Below the pieces are notes generated by a model, which saw only the letters and a program-made list of their open reading frames with translations, had not been told where the DNA came from and made no database searches. Positions 11,319-24,100 of a stretch of DNA of 64,000 nt are shown piece after piece; position 1 is the first letter of the stretch, and each line of letters begins with the position of its first letter. Source of the DNA: Klebsormidium nitens (Eukaryota; Streptophyta; Klebsormidiophyceae; Klebsormidiales; Klebsormidiaceae); assembly GCA_000708835.1 (NCBI GenBank), contig DF237093.1:34973-98972 (forward strand). The letters are read 5' to 3'. Position numbers and translations under genes: made by a program.

Positions 11319-12504
11319 CTTGTACAGTAGGAGGCTCCTAGAAGGTTCCTCCACATTGGATAAGGAGAGAGACAATTTTTGAGTCACAGTCAAAAGACAT
11401 TGAAACTTCATCGAATAGATGTCAACGACGGTTGTTGCTGTTTCGAGCTTTAGCTATTCATATGTAACCGGTCGCGAAGATTTTCTGGTCTGCCGTTTAC
11501 AATGGTGCCATGCTCAGGATGGAGTGAAACGGTCCCTCTCGTGATATNNNNNNNNNNNNNNNNNNNNNNNNNNNNNNNNNNNNNNNNNNNNNNNNNNNNN
11601 NNNNNNNNNNNNNNNNNNNNNNNNNNNNNNNNNNNNNNNNNNNNNNNNNNNNNNNNNNNNNNNNNNNNNNNNNNNNNNNNNNNNNNNNNNNNNNNNNNNN
11701 NNNNNNNNNNNNNNNNNNNNNNNNNNNNNNNNNNNNNNNNNNNNNNNNNNNNNNNNNNNNNNNNNNACTCTCGTGATCATGCCATACTGCAAGGCCTCTG
11801 GCTACTATTGGTCTTCTCTGTGCAACTCGAGACACATGCATCATTGCAACCATCCTACAAACAATGCAAGTTTGTTGTGTCATACACTACAAGTCATCTA
11901 AAAGTGCACAACTCTGTAACCATTAAGTTCGGACCGTAGAGCTGTCTTTGGGCGCGGTCAGCCGCCTTGTGCAAGATGGGGCTGCCTGCACTCATGGCTG
12001 ACAATTAATTGCACCACACATGATATGCATCATTAAGTCACATGGTATAAGAGCCCGCATGGCATGCATTGCAATCTTACATACCCAATTGGCCTCCATA
12101 AGCGAGCCAACTATACTCATGTCACCCATGAGCTGGGTCATGCCAGGTATGCATCATCCCAAATTGCAGGCCTCCGCCATCGCGGCCATGCAAATCCTCA
12201 ACATGTAGACCGCAAACCTTGAGCACGTACTGCGCAGTATCTTGCAATGATACTGCATTATGAAACGCTTGAAACACATGGAGCGGTTGCAGCTCAACAT
12301 AGAAAGCATGCTGGGCCATGTGCGAAGCAAACAAGCTGATAAGCAACACGAGCAGACAAATTGGAAGGTTATCCATGAGGGAACACAACGAACGCCATGC
12401 AAGAACATGCTGGTTGGCTGTGTGTCGAGCTGAAGCAAACAACTTTACAATACGACATCAACACAAGCTGACTTCATGTGGAAAAGCTGTAATCTCCAGC
12501 GAGT
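11319..12504. other. 3' flank between convergent genes, with assembly gap
   Basis: Holds the 3' ends of ZF-HD-like gene A (+) and ubiquitin-eS31 (-). No coding signal is seen. Short open frames near 12020-12440 are AT-mixed and unlike any protein family. Confidence 0.6.
11548..11766. other. assembly gap (219 N)
   Basis: A run of unknown bases. The 10-mer CTCTCGTGAT sits immediately before and just after the gap, suggesting the gap lies in or next to a direct repeat that the assembler could not resolve. Confidence 0.99.
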
Positions 12505-14306
<1,802 letters not shown>

Positions 14307-15057
14307 GGCTTCCCAGCCACTGGCTACGAATCTGACCGCCTGCTTAGGACTTTGTCCCTCCTCGAAGGCGGCCGCTCTACAGCCTGCCGCGGCAAAGAAA
14401 GAGGGCAAATCAAGGAGCTTCCAAGCCTTTTCAAGCAGCCCCGAGCTCCAGTCAAGCAGCTAGTGTGAATTGGTACCAATATTTTGATCGAGGGTTGGAA
14501 CTTGAAATAAGTTTCTCGAAGTTTAACAGCGGGCATCATCGACGGATCAGAATTGCGCAGCCTCCCACATGAAGCAAGTCAGTACCACCGGGTCCCACCC
14601 AGTCCACCTGGATTGCGCAGACTGCTCGCTACCGTATCTAGGATAGGTCCTAGAGCTCTATGAGTCTATCCTTGTCTAGGGAGTCAGGGAAGACTGCAGT
14701 CTGTAGACGGGACGTGGTGTGGGCGGCCAGGACGGCTTCAGCTCCTCGGAGTCCAAGCAAGGACGCCCTGTATCAAGACGTTCAAAACTGCATCCTTATC
14801 CTGCGTCTGCACAGCTCTAGGATTGTCATTGTTCCAGGCATATAAAGCAAGCTCGAAAGTACCTACGTTGCTGAAGGGAGGTGCTGAAGGCAGGTGCTGT
14901 TTCTGTTGACGTTCCTTACAAGTACGGCCTTCTCCACCTTCTGAACAACAGGTGTTCAAGCAGTTCCTTTGTGTGCGTTGAAGTTCCTAGGTAAACTACC
15001 TGTAGGTTTAGGGTTTTCCAAGCAGGTTCCTAGCAGTACTTTCACCTTGGATGTAAG
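14307..15057. other. divergent promoter region, ubiquitin-eS31 and UBC9
   Basis: 750 bp between two divergent start codons. No coding signal. It contains a CT/GA-mixed stretch near 14640-14660 and a telo-box-like motif close to the UBC9 ATG. Confidence 0.6.
15009..15016 (-). promoter_or_regulatory. telo-box-like AAACCCTA upstream of UBC9
   Basis: TAGGGTTT on the plus strand, 42 bp before the UBC9 ATG, within GTAGGTTTAGGGTTTTCC. The position in the 5' leader matches plant telo-boxes. Confidence 0.4.
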
Positions 15058-18000
15058 ATGTCGGGCATCGCGCGGGGGCGATTAGCCGAGGAGAGGAAAG
15101 TCTGGAGAAAGAATCACCCTCATGTGAGTGCCCCAAGATTCAAACCAGGCCGCGGTAATCAAGCTCACTTCTGTTGCATTGCTCACTTACTTTGAGTATC
15201 TGTTGCAGTGTTTCAGCAGATTGTTGTTGGAAGCTGCGGTTTTATCAAGCCGGCAAACAGAGGCTTGCAATATTTACCCTCAGTTTTGTGCTTCATTGGC
15301 TCCTCGCTAGCACCAGGGACCTGAAGGAAGAAGTGGTCCTATGCTTTTCTGGACATGGCCTGCACACTGCTGTTTGTATTCAAGTGGGGCTCTGTTTGGA
15401 GAGGATTTGTGTTTGATGAAGCTTGCTGCAATTCAGTTTGGTTGTCTTGTCGGGTTTTCTATTCATTGTCTCTCCATGAGGTGCTGCTCTATAGTTGCCA
15501 GAAATAGGTGCTGTCATGTCAGCCGCGAAGCTGCGGTTCGAAGATTGACATGTGGGACTGCACTTCCCACAGATAAAGTTGATACTTTACAAGCCCGCCT
15601 TGAACAGTTCAGCTTGTGCTGGAAGCAGACTTCAAGGTCTTTCTTTCACTTCGACGGAATCCAAGTGCATGTTTCTGGACATGCCTTTCTTATGTTTTGT
15701 AGCCCCTTTCTGTTTCCCATTGACATAGGGAGATTAGTGGTTGTATCTGGTAAAATCAGGTTGAGTGGATCTGAAAGAATCTAAGTAGACTTAATTGTGA
15801 CGCTATGCTATCATAGCCTATAGCCCCTTCCTAATACCTGTCAAACCTCAAACTTTGGATTACATGGCTACTTGTCGGGAATCTGAACATTGAAAACTCA
15901 CTTATTTGCTCTTGCAGGGTTTTGTTGCCCGACCAGAGACCACCTCCGATGGGACGTTGAACCTTATGACGTGGCACTGCAGCATACCGGGCAAGAAGGA
16001 TGTGAGCTGCGGGAAGCCCCTTCCTTGATGCTGTTCCACCAACTGCATCTGTTTCTTTGGCACTCCGACCCAGTCCTTGCTAAGAGTCCAAGTGATCATA
16101 AGCCTGGTATATGTCTTTGTTAACTCAGGACATACAAGGCATATGCTACCACTTCCTCATGGTGGTGTTACGCTCTGCAGACGGACTGGGATGGGGGTTT
16201 CTATCCCCTCACGATGCTGTTCAGCGAGGACTATCCGAGCAAGCCGCCGAAGTGCAAGTTCCCAGTAGGCTTCTTCCATGTAAGCTGCGAAAATTTTACT
16301 CTGTCCCTCTGGCTCACTTTGTGTCACGGTTTCTTCTTATCACATCATTCAATGGTACTGACCGTAACTCAATGTGTACTCCATGCCTCGTTTCCGTCGG
16401 CTGAGTTGCGGATGCTTCTCATGGCGTTGGCGTAGTGCAATTGAGTCATCTTGAGGCGGTGGTGCTTTGATCTGAGTACTCATTCCCACCTGTAATGGCC
16501 GTGTGCTTTCTCAATTTCGATATGCTCAGTCAACATGTCCATTTCCAAATGTCCAGTCCCGTAATTGATCTATCTGGCCCTACCTATTCGAGTCGATTTG
16601 TTTGTTGAAGTTATGATGAGTTCGGGCCTAAGGTCTGCATTCAGATATTCCGCTATGAAAGGAGTGTTGTTGAGCGGTATCTTGAAGGCCGCTCCAGATG
16701 TCTCCCGACATCAGGCATCTAAAAGTGGTCGACGTAGGTCTGGACGAATGCAATTTCGGACTGGCAAGAGATTTATGGGGTTTTGGAAGGCCTTTTCGAT
16801 TCTTAGACGTAGAAGACTGCACAGTGTGGCAGACTGCGGATTGGGACCTAGCCGTCAGAGCTCCAAATCTTGATTGGTGCGGGAAAGCGGCATCGCGGCT
16901 TGCAGCGATAATCCTGTCACTCGAGTACCAAACTCCGCAGACTGCGAAACTAGAAGTCTACTGGGTCCGGAATCCAACAAGGCCTTCCGAGATGATGTAG
17001 ATTTCTCGCCTGTTCGAAAATAGATTTGTCCAAAATAAGTTCGATAACCATTACCTGATGACACTTGAAGAGACGGCATTACGGGGTAGCCCAGTTTTTT
17101 AACTTCCAACCTGAGCTTGACTCGGTCAGCTCTGTCAGCAAGCAATTAGTTTGCGAGGACCTTTGTGAACCTGTCCGATTTGGAAGCTGTTTGGGATCTG
17201 CAAGCATTGCAAGTCGGTATCGTGTCGCTGTTCGTTTCTCGTCTCATGCCATCTTTAATTAAGTTGTCATTCAAACGGAAAAGTAGCATTGAGCTCTTCC
17301 ATGTCATTCTGCAGCCGAACATCTACCCATCCGGTACCGTTTGCCTGAGCATCCTGAACGAGGATACGGTGAGCTCTCTGAGTTTGTAAGAAATCCTTCT
17401 ATCCGGCCGAAAACTGGGTAAAATGTTGGCGCGTTTCAAGGAGTCTGTTCAACGCTTCTTTTAATTCTTTCAAAATCGACGGTTACGTTGAGTACCGCAG
17501 CATTCATTCTTACGACGACTGTTGGCTCATGACAGCCCGGATCGAAGCGTGATCGAGAATTTGCTCGTCAAATGCCTTCTACTATTGCAGCTTGTCAGGT
17601 CCTCGGTCAAAAGTCGAACGTAATGACCCATAGGTGTGTACCTTTGATGGCCTCTAGAGCGCTTGCAGAAGAAGGCGAGGATTGCAATCGGATCCTTCAT
17701 ATGGTCGTCGAGAGGGCGTTTGATTCTCATCTCTTCTAGTCTTAGGACATGCTTTCTTCTCACTCACAGGGCTGGAAGCCGTCCATCACAGTCAAGCAAA
17801 TCCTGACCGGCATCCAAGAACTTCTTGATGCCCCCAACCCTTCGGATCCCGCACAGACGGATGCGTATCAGCTATTTGTACAGGTGAGACACTCTTTTTG
17901 TGGGGCACCGAACGTGAATGTGTTGACAAACTGGGAACGGACCTGCCTCTTGATCTGCCCTGTTTTGATTTTCTGGTTAGTCAGGAAAAAGCACCCGGGA

Positions 18001-18151
18001 CGCTTGGTTTTATGGTGCTGTGTTGGGCAGTGATGGACGCTGTCCGCTTTTTATTCTTGCCAGCTCAACGATGTCCATTTTTCCGCAGGACCGGAAGGAG
18101 TATGACCGAAGGGTCCGTCAACAAGCGCTGAAATACCCCCCAGCAATCTGA
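15058..18151 (+). CDS. SCE1: SUMO-conjugating enzyme E2 (UBC9/SCE1)
   Basis: Six exons, all in phase 0: 15058-15123, 15918-16001, 16181-16279, 17315-17368, 17770-17883, 18089-18151; 159 residues (UBC9 is 158-160 in animals and plants). It begins [24 protein letters not shown], the UBC9-specific N-terminal helix. The catalytic cysteine is C93 in [10 protein letters not shown], preceded by the HPN-type turn (FFHPNIYPSG) split across exons 3 and 4. The end [16 protein letters not shown] is typical. The enzyme takes SUMO from the E1 and passes it to lysines of target proteins, mostly in the nucleus. Intron 3, about 1 kb, is the longest; no coding sequence is seen in it. Confidence 0.97.
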
Positions 18152-19150
18152 TTGGTCATGTACATAAAATGGTTCTGATCATTATATCGGGGGAGCAGCT
18201 GTAGGGTTCACTTTAGCACCGCTGCTATGCAGGGAAACAGTAAGCATGCATCTTGCATAGCGAAGGTATGGTTAGGGGAAGGACTCTCTTGGTCTGCGTC
18301 CACCATAACCAACTTCATGAATTGAAGGACGTAGCTGCCAAGAAGCGTTCTGAGTTTCTATATGCCTAAACCTAGTCACTACTTTTGAACTTGTCAAGCG
18401 GTTGCATGCCAGACACAAAAGATATTGAAGCCTGCATGCGAAACCCATGTGACGGCCGGGTTGTGATTGAGCAGCCGCCCATGTGCATGGCCTAACTTAT
18501 CATGCAATGGACGACAGGCCGGTGCGCGTTACATTGGAAACATGTATGCGGAGATCTGGACCGTCATTGTGGGCATTGGAGTTGCAGCATCGGCCCCTGA
18601 TGAAATGAAATTGAAATAATACATGGGCTGTCCAGCCTATCAAATGTACTTCAGAACCTCAGATGACTTAAATATCGAATGAGAATTGCCGGCCTCTATA
18701 TACAAGTTCGTCCCATATGCGACGTGGACCTGGCAGCTAGGGGGCCGCCGATTTCGTGTGCACGGCGCCTGCGCCCCCGCGAAGTGATGAAATATGATGT
18801 ATGCGAAAGAGTAGCTGTTATAGGCTACCGCGTTGAATTGTTCGTTTTGCTGGCTTAAAAACGCCCATGCACGGTAAGAAATGATCACTTAGGCTGTCTC
18901 AGAGGACCACGTTTGAGTGGGAAAACTATTGTGATTCAGGAGCTGATCATCCAATCATAAATCTACACCGCCACGAATCGTCCCGCCTGGTTGCGGACAA
19001 CAAGAATAAACACGATAAAAACAACACGACTCCACATGCAGACGAAGAATGCTCTCAAAATACCTTTGCATATTCACTTTATGGTCACATACAAGGTACG
19101 TTCATATTCTGGCTTGAGGTGTCCAATCACGTTGGTTCACTTACGGCCAT
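18152..19150. other. intergenic
   Basis: 3' flanks of the convergent UBC9 (+) and the unrecognised minus-strand gene. Nothing with coding character; a minus 82-codon frame at 18640-18888 looks random. Confidence 0.6.
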
Positions 19151-20604
19151 CTACGACCGGAGTCCCTCTTTCTCGTCCGCTGGCAGTTGCACACTCCAGC
19201 TCGGTATCTCCTCCTTGGACGCTCTTATCAACGCGCCCCACAAGCGTGCTATGTCTGCATCATTGTCGCATCTCTCCCGTTTTTCGGGTTGTCTCTCAAA
19301 GACTGCCGCTTCCATGTCATTCAAACCTGTCTGCATCAAACAAAGTATTCCTGAGCATTCCGAAGTCTAGTCTTGAGGTTCACTGAAACCTCAAAAAGCC
19401 TCATTCAAAGTAGCTGTCCAAGTTTGAAAGCCTCCGGCGTCATTTGTTCAGGTAATTCACCTCGAAGTAAACCTATCGTTTTGAATTAAGCTTCAGCCCT
19501 TGGACGACCTGCAAAAGCTGGTTTTAGCTTTTTGACATGAACTCCGGGTGGATCAGAATATATTGTAGCTAGAGGTCGATTGTCATCATAAGTGGAGGTC
19601 AGCTGGTTGCGCTACTTTCCATGAGCATTCCAGAGCTCCTAAAAAGACGTTGAGGGTTCACTTTAATGAGCCAATCTGTTCTGAGGCTCGCTTGATCCGG
19701 GGGACCGTCCCTGAGATCCACGTGAGCTTTCGAAGCTGAGGCCGAGTGCATAATGCCACCAGAGCCTGAAGAAGCTCACCTTCGACTCGAGGTTTAGATG
19801 CACACACTGTTTTCCCAAGGTCTCCTCCTTGCAGAGATCCGCCATGACTGCGCGATACCCAGGGAGCAGCTCGAGCTCGATGGCGTCATTCCACTCAAAG
19901 AGTTGAACAGAGCCGTTGGCTATAACGAGAAACAACCTCCTTCTGTGCACATCTATCAGCAGGACATTTTCTACTCCTGCCTTGTAGTACCCCATAGCCC
20001 GCCACACGACTCCGCCTATCGGCCCACGGCTCAAAGTGACGGTATTTTTGTTCTGAAAAGTCAAGACGTCAAACCTCTCATTGAAGGCACCCGTCTCTAT
20101 GATTGCCTTCGGGATCAAAGTAAGAGGCTGCGTCTCTGATTCAAACTTCGCATCCTGGAAGTCTCTTCGTTCTGCAATCCACACCTCTGGAAGTTGCAGA
20201 GCATCCTGCTTGTCCAAACTCAGTCTTGTTCCGCCTGCGAATGTGACGAGGTCAGCCGCTGACGAATCTATAAAAGCGTCAATGCTGCATACGAGCTTAG
20301 TCAGTGCGTGGCCTTGCTGTGGGGAATGGCCCCAAAGGCTTACAACGACAGGTTGATGCCCTCCTCCGGTGAACGCTACCTGTTGATATTGTTCGGTCAT
20401 TCCTTTCAGAAGCTCAAATGTAAATCCCCTGGGATCAAAGAAGACCTTTTCTCCAACCACAATAGGGGGTCTTCGTCCAGAATTTCCGGTTTCAAGTATG
20501 ACAACAGGCTGAATCAACTCTGGATGAAACAGGTAGATTGCCATCTGCACGCTGGTTGGCTTCTTGCAGATCAGAGGTCTACCTATTGCCAGTCCTTGCA
20601 TCAT
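19151..20604 (-). CDS. unrecognised two-exon gene, N-terminus uncertain
   Basis: Main exon 20604-19780 and last exon 19330-19151, joined in phase 0 at a good donor (GAGTCGAAG then GTGAGC) and a GCAG acceptor. From the first in-frame ATG (20604, MMQGLAIGRP) the product is 334 residues. The frame stays open about 100 nt further upstream without an ATG, so a 5' exon is likely. Just upstream, in another frame (about 20849-20650), lies a hydrophobic stretch (KLTVLFILILESCILL) that would suit a signal peptide or membrane anchor if spliced on; I found no clean junction. The body is rich in beta-strand-like segments (GGGHQPVVVSLWGHSP, GPIGGVVWRAMGYY). The last exon is charged and helical. I do not recognise a family. 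Reading through the donor gives a false longer frame to 19663. Confidence 0.6.
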
Positions 20605-21114
20605 TGATCCGGGACCCCCAAAATCTGGAATTTCGTCCACTTCTTGGAAGGAGAGCAAGGGCTGATTCCTGCCCCGGCCGCAGCGCCAGGGTTTGTGAGA
20701 CCATTTTTATCGGCTGCACGGGACAGAAGTATGCAGCTTTCAAGTATCAGAATAAAGAGAACAGTAAGCTTATGTTCGTCAACTTGAAGACGCGGTGACG
20801 CGGCCGCCGCGTTCCAGGCGGGCCGCGGCCGCGGGCAGCTTCCCAGCATGCAGCAGACCCGGGTTTGCGTGGTTTGCGGGCTTCCAGGGAAGGGTTAGCA
20901 CGAAACGGAGGGTGGTCAGGCTTGACTGGATTGTGCTCGCGATCAGAGTCTCACGTTGGAGCTGCTCTGGCGCAGACCTGCGATGATGAAACTTTGAAGT
21001 GGCGCTCTTGAAATTGATGGAGGGACTTGGTCCCTAACCATCAGGCGCGGTATGGTATTGAGAAGAGTTGCAGTGGCGTTTTTGTAGAATTATCTTCATT
21101 CTCCAGGGACTAAG
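20605..21114. other. divergent upstream region
   Basis: Lies between the unrecognised minus-strand gene and XPF. It contains the possible hydrophobic leader exon described for the former (minus 20849-20650) and a CpG-rich block at 20800-20850. No further coding signal. Confidence 0.5.
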
Positions 21115-24100
21115 ATGTTGGGGTTTCACAAGAGCATTGTGGAGGAGGTTGCGCAACAGGATGGGTTGGTGGTCATGGCAGCCGGCCTGGGCATGCATAA
21201 GGTGCGTGGCAGCTCCTCTCGTTGTACTGCAGTATGCTGCTTAAGCCCCGATTCTGGTTCGGATTGTTCTTTCTGGGGTTGATGCAAGCGAAGTTCTGAG
21301 TCAGGTGTCAAGAGTGCAACTAAGTAACTTTCTCAGAAAGTCCACCACTGATTGTGAGGGTTTTCCTGGCATTGATTGAGGATGTTAACTTTCCCCAGGA
21401 ATGATCAGCGTGTTTCCTGAGCTCAATTACGGTTTGCAAAGTCAAAACCGTGCCCTTAGTCTCTGGAACCCATTTTAAACTGTCCTGGTGTTGTTGGTGG
21501 ACAGGTCATTGCAGCCATCCTGACAGCGCACATCAGAAACCCCGAGAACAGGGAGAAGGTGGTGCTGCTCCTAAGCGTAAACCCCGAGCAGCGGCAGGTG
21601 CTACAAGAGGAATTGCGGTTACAGCATGAGCTTACAATAAAAAACCCTCCCCCGGACCCTCCCCAAACTTCTGAACAGCCAGCCACTCAAGCCCCTGACT
21701 CCACTCCAAACCCTGAGCCTTTCCAGGGGGTGACACCACAGCCTGGAGAAGCTTCCCAGTCTGGCTCCCCCTTGCTAGCAGGCCCCGCTACAAGTACCCC
21801 CCCTGCCACCACAGCTTCAAGTACCCCCCCACTTGGAAGCTTGGCTCTTTCTGTCCCTCCTCAGACTGCCCCCCTGCTCCGGGAAGTAGACAATCAATTT
21901 TCCAGCCATGAGCGGCTGGCACTGTATCGGGGGGGCGGGTGTCTGTTTGTCACGAGCAGGATTCTGATTGTTGACCTGTTGAACGAAAGGGTGCCCCTGG
22001 GCCAGGTGTCAGGCATAGTGGTCTGTAACGCACACAGGGTCACGGAGACATGTGCGGAGGCGTTCATCATGCGGCTCTTCCGAGCGGGCAACAAGAGAGG
22101 GTGAGTTAGGAAAGGGTGTTGATCCTGTAATGTTTGTTGCAACGAGCTGCCTGATTGTCTGCTTGTCTTCAACGTGCTCGCAGAACCTGCTTTGAAGCAT
22201 CTGTACTTGCGGTAAGTGGTTCTGCAATTCCAGACTCTGTTTAAAGTTTCCTTGTGTCCATGCGTTAATTCTGACGTCTGCAGACACCGAAATTTTACGG
22301 TTGGACCTCGTTTTAAATGCTGGCGCGTATTGTCATTCCCTCCTCCAGATTTAGGCAGCCCGGCTGACCTCATGTTTCATCAGACATGCTGAACTGTCAT
22401 TGAACCGTGTGCCAAGTCAGTTCTTAGGGCATCAAATGATTTCCCTCGACCTGTGCCTCCTCTCCCTGCAGTTTCATCCGTGCGTTTACGGACCGGCCCC
22501 AGGCGGTGGCGTCCGGTTTCAACAAGGTGGAGCGCATCATGAAGAGCCTGTTTCTGAAGCGGCTCTACCTCTGGCCGCGCTTCCAGATGCAAGTCAGCTC
22601 TGCGCTGGAGGCCAGCCCCCCCGAAGTGGTGGACATCAGGATGCCGCTCTCGCCCGCCATGGTGGCGATTCAAGAGGCAATCATCCAGGTAGGCTTGTTT
22701 TCTCATTTCCAGACCTGTTGAAACATAGAAGCTTTTCAACATTCTTAGATGTTTCGAAACATTGATCATGGTCATGAACTTTCCACTTTCAGTTTCCCAA
22801 AATGGTTGAGGCCCCGCTGCGTAGAGTTCTGCCTTGTTGTGCTGTGGGACTGCCGCCAACAAAGGCGAGCCACCCACGTTCGAGTGAGCTTCCCTTAATT
22901 CTTGACGTCAATCTCAGTTTCGGGTGGGCGTTCCTAACTTTTGAGTCTTCGAGATACTTGCTTTTAACCGCCTTCGTGAGACAAAATGAGACAAAGAAGA
23001 CCACCTCTTCACCCTGCTCGTGCTCGCTTTCACAGCCCACACCTCAGCACAGGATCTATCACATACGAGATCCTGTAATCACATACGAGATCTACAAGAA
23101 GACGTGGACATCGAAGTTGCTTACAAAAACAGCAGAAAACAGTCGACGTCCTTCACACTCTCTACCATGATCTACTCAAGTCGCTTTTCGCCCCCCTCAG
23201 GTAATGGACGCGTGCATGAAGGAGCTGAAGAAGATCAACAAGCTAGACGTGGAGGACCTGACGGTCGAGAATGGGCTGTTCAAGTCCTTCGACGAGATTG
23301 TCAGGCGGCAGCTCGACCCCATCTGGCACACCATTGGTCGGAAGGTGAGACGCTTTCGCCTCGTTCCCCGGCAATCCAGTACCGAAGCAGGGACCGTGCT
23401 TGTGCTGCGGACTCATGATTAAGGGGTCAGGAAGGAAGATAAAGCGTTTTAGAAAACGTTTTTCAGAAAACCCAATCCGAACATTCTAGCTAAGCCTACT
23501 TAACCTGCTGTCATTCGAGTACAGGAACTCACTTCCCGAGTTCATTCCAATCTAGGCCGTCACCGGCCCGTTGTTTCCAGCAACATCTCTTATTTTCACG
23601 ATTCTCGTCCCTTTATGGTGACCTTCTCTTCAGCAGTCAACCCTGTGTGTGTCAAGAGAAGGGGGAAGTGCTCGTTCTTTTAGTACACAAAGATGATTGA
23701 GTCCTTCACTTCCTCAGATGAGGAGATCTGGCAAAGATAAAAAGAACGGAAGGATGAATAACCATAAGACCTGGAATTGTAAGAGTTGGCGTGATTGTCT
23801 GGCGTTCCCCTGACCCTTGAGCCGTCCCTCCTCCAGACCAAGCAGCTGGTAGCCGACCTGAAGACGCTGCGCAAGCTGGCGGAGTTTCTCCTGCGCTACG
23901 ACGCCGTCACGTTCCTGCGCTATCTCGACACGCTGCGCCTTTCCGAGGGCATCCGCTCCGTCTGGCTCTTCGCCGAGCCCACGCACAAGATCTTCGAGTA
24001 CGCCAAGCGCCGCGTGTATCATGCCGTCAAAACAGGGCCCGACGGTTTGGCTGTCCAGCCCGCCCAAAAGAGAGGCCCTGTTGCGGCCAGTGTCGCTAAG

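Noticed and set aside
11497-11939. Open frames across the N gap on both strands
   Set aside because: Open only because N codons are not stops.
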